Source: Desulfobulbaceae bacterium (GTDB taxonomy: Bacteria; Desulfobacterota; Desulfobulbia; Desulfobulbales; Desulfurivibrionaceae). From it: 5,606 nt of DNA. The DNA is taken from positions 1 through 5,606 of the forward strand of contig PWOG01000305.1 in the NCBI GenBank assembly GCA_003557565.1. The letters run 5' to 3'. Shown piece by piece: positions 1 to 4,913 of this stretch. The position numbers were made by a program, and so were the translations under genes. Numbering within the stretch: position 1 is the stretch's first letter; each line of letters begins with the position of its first letter. Under the pieces are notes generated by a model. That model worked only from the letters and a program-made list of their open reading frames with translations, made no database searches and was not told the DNA's origin.

Positions 1-683
1 CGGTTCAGCACATGGCCTCAAAGCTCAAAAATATTGACCACAACAGCCGGGTGCTGGATGTGGGAGCCGGTTACGGCGGTTCCATGCGTTACCTGGCCCG
101 GACCGTGGGATGCAAGTGCGTGGCGCTGAACCTGTCGGAAACCGAAAACGAGCGCGATCGGCAGAAGAACCGGGAACAGGGCCTGGACCACTTGATTGAG
201 GTGGTGGACGGCGATTTCACCAAGCTGCCGTACGAAGACAACTCATTCGATGTGGTCTGGTCCCAGGACGCGTTTCTGCACTCCGGCGACCGTGAAAAGG
301 TGTTCTCCGAGGCGGTAAGGGTGCTCAAGCCCGGCGGCGAACTGATATTCACCGATCCGATGCAGACCGATAACGCCCCGACGGACAAGCTTCAGCCGAT
401 TTACGACCGGATCCACCTTTCCTCCCTTGGTTCCCCGGGCTTTTATCGCGCCCAGGCGCAAAAGCACGGGATGCAGGAACTGGAATTCGAAGAAATGACC
501 CATCAGCTTGTAAACCATTACTCCCGCGTACGGCAGGAACTGATCGACCGTGAGGGAGAGCTGAAAGAGAAAAATATCGTCAGCGCTGAATACGTCGAAC
601 GGATGAAAAAGGGTCTGGGTCACTGGATTGACGGCGGCCGCAACGGCTACCTGACCTGGGGAATCCTGCATTTCCGCAAGTAA
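1..683 (+). CDS. Sarcosine/dimethylglycine N-methyltransferase, C-terminal part (5' partial)
   Basis: This SAM-dependent methyltransferase should convert sarcosine and dimethylglycine to glycine betaine, a cytoplasmic compatible solute. The reading frame is open to the window edge (first full codon at 3), so the gene starts upstream. The ATG at 12 is probably internal, because the visible part begins almost at SAM motif I. Counting from that Met, motif I is VLDVGAGYGG (residues 14-23), followed by ALNLSE (38-43), the family stretch FDVVWSQDAFLHSGDR (79-94), and VLKPGGELIFTDPMQ (104-118). The tail ERMKKGLGHWIDGG and LTWGILHFRK is typical of the sarcosine/dimethylglycine enzyme rather than of general class I methyltransferases. 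From family knowledge, this domain is either a separate protein of roughly 280 residues or the C-terminal half of a glycine/sarcosine/dimethylglycine fusion of about twice that size. The window cannot show which. It ends convergent to the aldo/keto reductase. The family call is firm; exact substrate preference is inferred. Confidence 0.9.
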   Translation, partial: VQHMASKLKNIDHNSRVLDVGAGYGGSMRYLARTVGCKCVALNLSETENERDRQKNREQGLDHLIEVVDGDFTKLPYEDNSFDVVWSQDAFLHSGDREKVFSEAVRVLKPGGELIFTDPMQTDNAPTDKLQPIYDRIHLSSLGSPGFYRAQAQKHGMQELEFEEMTHQLVNHYSRVRQELIDREGELKEKNIVSAEYVERMKKGLGHWIDGGRNGYLTWGILHFRK

Positions 684-691
684 ACCGCCAG

Positions 692-711
692 GCCGGGCCT
701 CAAAGCCCGGC
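692..711 (+). terminator. GC-rich hairpin after the methyltransferase, weak terminator candidate
   Basis: A perfect 7-bp stem (GCCGGGC at 692-698, GCCCGGC at 705-711) closes a 6-nt loop 8 nt after the methyltransferase stop codon. Position and stability suit a transcript end. No T-run follows on the plus strand, nor on the other side for the minus strand, so it is not a textbook intrinsic terminator. It may instead protect the mRNA 3' end. Confidence 0.4.
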
Positions 712-749
712 AGTCGGCGCCGCCCCTGACCCTGCTGCGGATGTTCACC

Positions 750-798
750 GTAAGCGATCACAGGGCACCGCATCTTGCGGCACCCTGTGACCGCTTAC
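750..798. repeat. Long imperfect inverted repeat between convergent genes
   Basis: Arms 750-771 and 777-798 are 22 nt each and pair at 19 of 22 positions around the 5-nt loop ATCTT. The mismatches are A757/C791, C766/A782 and A767/C781. The outer 7 bp (GTAAGCG/CGCTTAC) and the middle 8 bp (TCACAGGG/CCCTGTGA) are perfect. It lies between two convergent genes, where a hairpin can end transcription from both sides. No clear T-run follows on either strand, so a REP-like dispersed element or a protein-binding palindrome is also possible. Confidence 0.6.
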
Positions 799-840
799 CC
801 TTTGGCCCCCGTGATTACTTACTTCAAACCTGCGTTTGGG

Positions 841-852
841 CAATGATCATTG
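841..852. repeat. 12-bp perfect palindrome CAATGATCATTG
   Basis: A perfect two-fold symmetric sequence lies in the convergent gap, 70 nt past the end of the reductase gene on that gene's strand. Such a site could bind a dimeric protein, but no promoter or other sign of regulation is visible beside it. Chance is a real alternative at this length. Confidence 0.3.
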
Positions 853-882
853 AACATCTGCGGCGGGCAGGCAGCTTAAGCA

Positions 883-913
883 CCCCAGCCTCCCCTGCCC
901 CTGCCCTGACCCC
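883..913 (-). other. G-quadruplex motif in the 3' region of the aldo/keto reductase transcript
   Basis: Read on the minus strand, five runs of three or four G follow one another: 913-910, 906-904, 901-898, 895-892 and 886-883. The linkers between them are TCA, CA, CA and AGGCT. This exceeds the usual pattern of four G-runs of at least three with loops of one to seven. The motif begins 9 nt after the reductase stop on the same strand, so it would be present in that mRNA. The plus-strand GGGCAGG at 865-871 can also pair with CCTGCCC at 894-900 or 900-906, giving a competing hairpin. Its function is not known; transcript ending or 3' protection are possible. Confidence 0.6.
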
Positions 914-921
914 TTCACTCG

Positions 922-1911
922 TTACTGGTCGCGGGCGGGCGGCGCCATGAATTCCGGACCGACCGGATCTTTGATGGTGTTGTCCAGAATCCGATTGACG
1001 CGTTCCCTGTCTTCCCGGCTTAACTCCCAGCCGAAGATTGCCGGCAGCGACTCCATCTGTTCGGGCCTGCGGGCTCCCCAGAGCGCAATCTCCGTTCCCT
1101 GATCCAGGACCCAGCGCACGGCTAAGGGCAACAACTCCTTACCCTTTTCCGCTGCCAGGCTTTTGAGCTCTTCAACCGCCGCCAGATACTGATTAAAACG
1201 TGGTTGCTGGAATTTCGGGTCAACTTTCCGCAGATCATCACCTTCAAACACCCGGTCGCTGCTCATCCTGCCGCTCAAAAGCCCGCGGCACAGCGCGCCA
1301 TAGGCCATCAGGGCGACGTTGTTGCTTTTACAGTAGGGTTTGACATCATGTTCAATTTCGCGCTCAAAGATGTTGTACGGAGGCTGGCAGAGCTGAATCA
1401 GCGCTTCCCGGCGAAACGCGTCCATCTGCTCCGGGGTATAGTTGGACACCCCGATGGCGCCAATCTTGCCTTCCAGCAAAAGCTTATTCATGGCCGCCGC
1501 GGTCTCCTCCACCGGCACCAGCGGGTCCGGCCAATGTACATAGTAGATGTCGATATGATCAACCCGCAGCCGCCGCAGGGAATCCTCCACCTCTTTAACA
1601 ATGCGCTGCGGGGTGGAGTTACGCACCACCTTTCCGTCGTCGCTCCACTCCAGCCCCACCTTGGTGGAAATAAAAATATTTTTTCTATCCCCATACTGCT
1701 GCAGGGCCTTACCCACAATCTCCTCGGAACGGCCAAAGCCATACACCGGAGCCGTGTCCACCAGGTTCACCCCTTTTTCCAGGGCTGCGTGAATGGTCGC
1801 AATGGCCTCCTGTTCGTCGGTTCCGCCCCACATCCATCCTCCGATGGCCCATGTTCCCAGGGCCACTCGTGATACTTTCAGATCCGTTTGCGGGATAGTC
1901 AGGTATTCCAT
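922..1911 (-). CDS. Aldo/keto reductase (NADPH-dependent oxidoreductase)
   Basis: This is a complete 329-residue cytosolic (beta/alpha)8-barrel oxidoreductase, the usual length for the family. It should reduce aldehydes or ketones with NAD(P)H. The catalytic tetrad is visible: Asp52 and Tyr57 in VDTAPVYGFG (51-60), Lys84 in STKVG, and His126 in IYYVHWPDP. Other family signatures are the LRVDHIDIYYVHWPDP stretch (115-130), GKIGAIGVSNY (148-158) and, near the C-terminus, LWGARRPEQ (277-285), where the cofactor's 2'-phosphate is usually held. The start is supported by CAGGAG (minus strand, 1926-1921) 9 nt before the ATG. The substrate cannot be read from the sequence; these enzymes often act on reactive carbonyls or sugars. 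It is transcribed alone, divergent from the rhomboid gene and convergent with the methyltransferase gene. The family call is certain; the physiological role is not. Confidence 0.95.
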   Translation of the reverse strand: MEYLTIPQTDLKVSRVALGTWAIGGWMWGGTDEQEAIATIHAALEKGVNLVDTAPVYGFGRSEEIVGKALQQYGDRKNIFISTKVGLEWSDDGKVVRNSTPQRIVKEVEDSLRRLRVDHIDIYYVHWPDPLVPVEETAAAMNKLLLEGKIGAIGVSNYTPEQMDAFRREALIQLCQPPYNIFEREIEHDVKPYCKSNNVALMAYGALCRGLLSGRMSSDRVFEGDDLRKVDPKFQQPRFNQYLAAVEELKSLAAEKGKELLPLAVRWVLDQGTEIALWGARRPEQMESLPAIFGWELSREDRERVNRILDNTIKDPVGPEFMAPPARDQ

Positions 1912-1953
1912 AAGTTTATTCTCCTGTCAGATTTTTTTTAACGTATGGTTTTT

Positions 1954-1983
1954 AGTATAACGTTGGTGAAACCAAATAAGCAA
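1954..1983 (-). promoter_or_regulatory. Probable sigma70 promoter of the aldo/keto reductase
   Basis: On the minus strand, TATACT (1959-1954) matches the -10 consensus at five of six positions. TTGCTT (1983-1978) lies 18 nt upstream as a weaker -35. Transcription would start near 1947, giving a leader of about 35 nt that contains the ribosome binding site. An A-rich stretch (minus strand of 1932-1939) lies in this leader. Confidence 0.5.
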
Positions 1984-2135
1984 CAAATGAGGTTCCGGAC
2001 CAGGAAAAGCCGGCTTGACAGTCTGAAACAGAGCAGAGTATGAAACAGGGAGGCGGCTGAAATCCTCGGAATCGATTGCCCGTTGCACTACAATAAGCAC
2101 TAAAACCAAGCACAACTATAAACAGGTGCGGCACA

Positions 2136-2885
2136 ATGTTTATTCCCGTCGGGGATACCCCCAACCCAAGTAAACCTGCCTGGATGACCTGGAGTTTAAT
2201 GGCCGCCAATATCGGCATCTTTGTTCTTATCGCTATTCCCTTGATGACCACCGCTCCCGATACCAGCAGCCAGCTCTATCTGCAATTCATCGAAACCATG
2301 CGGGAGCGGGGTGTAGCTATAGAGCAGCTCCGCGGTCGAATTACCGCCTATGACCTGTTTCTTTTTCAGTATGGTTTCCGTCCTGCTGAAGCTTCGGTAC
2401 TGACCCTTTTCAGCTCCCTTTTTCTCCATGGAGGCTGGCTGCATCTTGCCGGCAACATGCTCTATCTCTGGATATTCGGCAATAATGTGGAAAATCGCTT
2501 CGGAGCTTTCAACTATATAATTATGTATTTGGCTTCCGGCGTGATTGCGACCCTGTTCTTCTCTCTTTTTGTTCCCGGTTCCAACATCCCGATGGTCGGG
2601 GCCTCGGGAGCTATTTCCGGAATTCTTGGCTGTTATTTTCTGTGGTTTCCGCGCAACCGGGTAAAAGTGTTTATTTTTATTTTCCCCTTTTTCATCGGCT
2701 TTATTTTTGTCCCGGCTCCCCTGGTGCTCGCCGTCTACCTCCTGATCGACAACCTGTTGCCGTTTATCATGATGACCGGCGGCGCCGCAGGGGTTGCTCA
2801 CGGTGCCCATATTGGCGGTTTTTTGGCGGGTATGGGCGCGGCTCTGGCCATGTGGCACCGAGCGCCAAAGGGAGGCATGGGCTAA
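2136..2885 (+). CDS. Rhomboid family intramembrane serine protease
   Basis: This 249-residue inner-membrane protease should cut transmembrane substrates within the bilayer. The N-terminus (MFIPVGDTPNPSKPAWMTW) matches the short cytosolic lead of many bacterial rhomboids. Six hydrophobic segments lie at about 18-38, 88-115, 126-147, 151-170, 176-204 and 209-240. Rhomboid motifs are in order: HLAGN with His103 and Asn107 (the HxxxN oxyanion site) in segment 2, GASG with nucleophile Ser157 in segment 4, and AHGAHIGG with catalytic His225 in segment 6, so the Ser-His dyad is intact. NNVENRFG (116-123) occupies the usual L1 loop position. Residues 40-85 form an extended polar stretch between segments 1 and 2. 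The start is supported by AGGTG at 2124-2128, 7 nt before the ATG. A TACAAT box at 2089-2094 may be its -10, with no good -35. It is a single-gene unit and its substrate is unknown. Nothing suggests inactivity. Confidence 0.95.
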   Translation: MFIPVGDTPNPSKPAWMTWSLMAANIGIFVLIAIPLMTTAPDTSSQLYLQFIETMRERGVAIEQLRGRITAYDLFLFQYGFRPAEASVLTLFSSLFLHGGWLHLAGNMLYLWIFGNNVENRFGAFNYIIMYLASGVIATLFFSLFVPGSNIPMVGASGAISGILGCYFLWFPRNRVKVFIFIFPFFIGFIFVPAPLVLAVYLLIDNLLPFIMMTGGAAGVAHGAHIGGFLAGMGAALAMWHRAPKGGMG

Positions 2886-3077
2886 CCCTGTTCCGCCTGC
2901 AATGCGCAACACTTTAGTTCAACACAGCTAAAGGCAAAAATCAGCAGGCGGGAGGTGACGAAAACCCTCCAAATCCGGGAGCGCGCCACCAAAGACGGCA
3001 AAGGCAAACTTCGTCAACCGGTGCCGAAGCGATGCGGTGAGATGATGCAGCCCCGCCGCCCTTAAGCCGCTTTTGGG

Positions 3078-3106
3078 TTGACAATCAGCGGGGGAATTTC
3101 TAAAGG
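3078..3106 (+). promoter_or_regulatory. mltF: Candidate sigma70 promoter for mltF
   Basis: A perfect -35 hexamer TTGACA (3078-3083) is followed after 17 nt by TAAAGG (3101-3106), which matches only three of six -10 positions. Transcription would start near 3113 and give a leader of about 120 nt before mltF. The -35 is convincing; the poor -10 keeps confidence moderate and would suit an activated or weak promoter. Confidence 0.4.
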
Positions 3107-3153
3107 ACAGTTATGTTCAGCAGTGGAGCCAGACCTTAAACACTGATTGCCGG

Positions 3154-3222
3154 GGTTCACCAGGAATTTAACGACAGGTGAGGCCTGAAATCCGGACAGT
3201 AATGGCCCGGTTCGGTGAAACC
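3154..3222 (+). promoter_or_regulatory. Foldable mltF leader with two exclusive pairings next to the ribosome binding site
   Basis: GGTTCACC (3154-3161) can pair fully with GGTGAAACC (3214-3222), leaving A3220 bulged. The same left arm can instead pair as TCACC (3157-3161) with GGTGA (3177-3181). Inside the larger stem, GGCC (3182-3185 and 3204-3207) or CCGG (3192-3195 and 3207-3210) can form short helices. The long-range helix ends directly before the AGGA ribosome binding site at 3223-3226, so its state could affect translation. This is inferred from pairing alone. Confidence 0.3.
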
Positions 3223-3233
3223 AGGAAAGGACA

Positions 3234-4691
3234 ATGGGAAGATCAGGAAAAATGTCGGGTCTTGTACCTTTACTGCTTGCCTGTATTTTGCTGGGAGGCT
3301 GCGAAAAACCGACCGTAGATGAAAAAAACTCCTTACCGGAAACCACCGGACTGAAAAATTTCCGGGAAACCGGCGAACTGGTGGTGGTAACCCGCAACGC
3401 ACCCACCACCTACTATGTTGACCGCCATGATAAGCCCACCGGCTTTGAACATGATCTCGCCCAAAACTTCGCTGAACACCTGGAATTGGCCCTGAGATTC
3501 GAGATTCGCCACAGTATTGGCGAGATCAAGGAGGCGTTGCGCAGCGGTGAAGCTCATCTGGCCGCCGCCGGCCTGACCCGCCTGGAAACCCGCGAGGAAG
3601 AGTTCCAATTCGGCCCATCCTACCACCAGATACAGCAACAGCTGGTTTGTCGTCGCGGCGGCAACCGTCCGGACAACCTGGACGAGCTTCCCGCCGTTTC
3701 CCTGATGGTCATCGCCGACAGCAGTTACGAAGAGCGCTTGGAGGAGTTGCGTGAAGAGCGGCTTCCCGATCTTGAATGGGAGGTGGAGCCTTCCACGTCC
3801 ACTGAGCTGGTCCTGCAAAAAGTTTGGGAAAAAGAAGTTGACTGTACCGTGGCCGACTCCAATATCGTGGCGATCAGCCGCCGTTACTATCCTGAACTCA
3901 TTGTGGTCATGCCCATGAGCGAACCCCAGGAACTTGCCTGGATGATGCCGCGGCAATCCAGCGAGCTGGCCGAAGCGGTTAACGAATGGTTCCACAAAAG
4001 GGAAGCAAAGAAACTGGTCGATACGCTGATGACCCGCTATTACGCCCATGTGGAGATTTTCGATTACGTGGACACCTCCCGCTATGTGCGACGCATTTAT
4101 GAACGACTGCCGGAATTTCTTGATATATTCAAGCGGGCGGGAGAAAAATATGGGATCGACTGGCGGCTGCTCGCTGCCCAGGCTTATCAGGAATCGCACT
4201 GGAACCCCATGGCGCGCAGCCCCACAGGGGTTCGCGGCATCATGATGCTTACCCTGCCCACTGCCGCGGAAGTAAATGTGAATAACCGTCTGGACCCCGA
4301 AGAGAGCATCATGGGCGGAGCCCGTTATCTGGCCAGCCTGCGTCAACGTCTTCCTGCGGAAATCGAGGAACCAGACCGCACCTGGATCGCACTGGCCGCC
4401 TATAACGTTGGCATGGGCCACATCTACGACGCACGCCGTCTGGCTCGCAACTACGGTCTGGACCCCAACCTGTGGTCCTCATTGCAACAAATGCTGCCCA
4501 AGCTTGCCCAGCCGGAATATCACCGCTATCTCCCCCACGGTTATGCCCGGGGCGACGAACCAGTGCAATACCTGCGCCGTATCCGCAATTATCGGGAACT
4601 GCTGGAACGCCACTTCAATGGCCAGAAAATGGTCGCGGCGAGACCGCCGATCACCAAACAAGTAAGTGATAAAGCCTTTAATCAGCCCTGA
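3234..4691 (+). CDS. mltF: Membrane-bound lytic murein transglycosylase F (MltF)
   Basis: This 485-residue lipoprotein should cleave the N-acetylmuramic acid to N-acetylglucosamine bond of peptidoglycan, leaving 1,6-anhydro ends. The N-terminus has a short basic lead, a hydrophobic core (about 9-20) and a lipobox LGGC with Cys23 as lipidation site. The next residue is Glu rather than Asp, which suits sorting to the outer membrane, facing the periplasm. Residues about 40-270 form a family 3 solute-binding-like domain (GELVVVTRNAPTTYYVDRHD, then GFEHDLAQNFAEHL). Residues about 295-450 are the lysozyme-like SLT domain: catalytic Glu320 in AQAYQESHWNP, then GVRGIMMLT (332-340), GGARYLASL (361-369) and ALAAYNVGMGH (387-397). 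Both domains and their order match MltF, and the length is normal. The start has AGGA at 3223-3226, 7 nt upstream; Met7 is a less likely alternative that would still leave a lipobox. It is a single-gene unit with a long leader. By family knowledge it acts in cell wall recycling and remodelling. Confidence 0.95.
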   Translation: MGRSGKMSGLVPLLLACILLGGCEKPTVDEKNSLPETTGLKNFRETGELVVVTRNAPTTYYVDRHDKPTGFEHDLAQNFAEHLELALRFEIRHSIGEIKEALRSGEAHLAAAGLTRLETREEEFQFGPSYHQIQQQLVCRRGGNRPDNLDELPAVSLMVIADSSYEERLEELREERLPDLEWEVEPSTSTELVLQKVWEKEVDCTVADSNIVAISRRYYPELIVVMPMSEPQELAWMMPRQSSELAEAVNEWFHKREAKKLVDTLMTRYYAHVEIFDYVDTSRYVRRIYERLPEFLDIFKRAGEKYGIDWRLLAAQAYQESHWNPMARSPTGVRGIMMLTLPTAAEVNVNNRLDPEESIMGGARYLASLRQRLPAEIEEPDRTWIALAAYNVGMGHIYDARRLARNYGLDPNLWSSLQQMLPKLAQPEYHRYLPHGYARGDEPVQYLRRIRNYRELLERHFNGQKMVAARPPITKQVSDKAFNQP

Positions 4692-4697
4692 GAACCT

Positions 4698-4755
4698 TAG
4701 CCATCACCAGCACAAGGAAACAGCCTGCCTTTTGTGCTTGTAGCTATCACCGGCA
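4698..4755. repeat. Imperfect direct repeats flanking a hairpin after mltF
   Basis: TAGCCATCACCAGCA (4698-4712) and TAGCTATCACCGGCA (4741-4755) agree at 13 of 15 positions, 43 nt apart start to start. Between and partly over the first copy, AGCACAAGG (4709-4717) pairs with CCTTTTGTGCT (4728-4738) if two T are bulged. The hairpin begins 17 nt after the mltF stop and could mark its transcript end, but no T-run follows. Confidence 0.4.
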
Positions 4756-4803
4756 ATTGTTCAAAAAAATCATATTCATTTCCTCGCCCGGCTCTGATAT
4801 ACC

Positions 4804-4809
4804 TATAAT
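4804..4809 (+). promoter_or_regulatory. Consensus -10 box TATAAT upstream of the flavodiiron protein gene
   Basis: A perfect TATAAT lies 104 nt before the flavodiiron start codon in AT-rich sequence. No recognisable -35 hexamer occurs 16-18 nt upstream (that region reads TCCTCGCC), and there is no TG extension before the -10. This combination suits a promoter that needs an activator, but no operator can be named. Transcription would begin near 4816, giving a leader of about 98 nt. Confidence 0.5.
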
Positions 4810-4816
4810 TTCAGTC

Positions 4817-4841
4817 TGGCCACTCCACGGCCATCATTTTT
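4817..4841 (+). terminator. Small hairpin with T-run, terminator or leader attenuator
   Basis: TGGCC (4817-4821) and GGCCA (4829-4833) form a 5-bp stem with a 7-nt loop, followed after three bases by TTTTT (4837-4841). It could end mltF transcripts about 126 nt past the stop. If transcription starts at the TATAAT box just upstream, it would form the very 5' end of the flavodiiron mRNA. The stem is short, so termination would be inefficient. Confidence 0.35.
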
Positions 4842-4913
4842 CAAAAGATCATTCCCCAAATATCGGTGCCAGCAACTGGTTTGGCTCGTTTTTAACCGTA
4901 GCAAGGAGACGTC

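Larger units (their letters stand above)
2886..3233. other. Gene-free stretch rich in inverted repeats, possible structured RNA
   Basis: No credible gene was found in these 348 nt on either strand. Several pairings are visible: TTCCGCCTGC (2891-2900) with GCAGGCGGGA (2944-2953), 10 pairs including one G-U; within it CTTTAG (2912-2917) with CTAAAG (2928-2933); GGAGG (2951-2955) with CCTCC (2966-2970), which competes with the first; CGGCA (2996-3000) with TGCCG (3022-3026); and CTTCG (3009-3013) with CGAAG (3025-3029), the last two exclusive of each other. I compared it by eye with cobalamin, TPP, FMN, glycine, ZTP and cyclic-di-GMP riboswitch cores, SRP RNA, RNase P RNA and tmRNA, and found no convincing match. 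It may be the rhomboid 3' region, a small RNA, or a remnant of an older element. Confidence 0.4.

Noticed and set aside
741..950. 69-codon plus-strand open frame in the convergent gap
   Set aside because: It runs through the long inverted repeat and into the reductase gene, lacks a ribosome binding site, and its product is low-complexity with no recognisable domain.
1204..1872. 222-codon plus-strand open frame inside the aldo/keto reductase
   Set aside because: It is antisense to a complete, well-conserved enzyme and has no recognisable features of its own.
2196..2912. 238-codon minus-strand open frame opposite the rhomboid gene
   Set aside because: It is antisense to a rhomboid with intact catalytic motifs. 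The predicted product is polar and low-complexity, as expected of a reverse-complement shadow of membrane segments.
2888..3020. Minus-strand frame open for about 43 codons in the gene-free block
   Set aside because: It has no start codon with a ribosome binding site and no recognisable homology; the length is unremarkable.
2950..3040. Possible cobalamin or cyclic-di-GMP riboswitch, suggested by GGTG...GCCACC and GGCAAAGGCAAAC
   Set aside because: The conserved cores (for example CCGCNACTGT for cobalamin, GGGACGCAAAGCC for cyclic-di-GMP) are missing, and the downstream helices do not fit.
3182..3225. Resemblance to SRP RNA (AGGCCTGAAATCCGGA)
   Set aside because: The conserved SRP domain IV loop (GGUCCGGAAGGAAGCAGC type) is not present.
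3333..4421. 362-codon minus-strand open frame opposite mltF
   Set aside because: It is antisense to a clearly coding gene with intact motifs. The product has no domain I recognise; long antisense frames are common opposite GC-rich genes.
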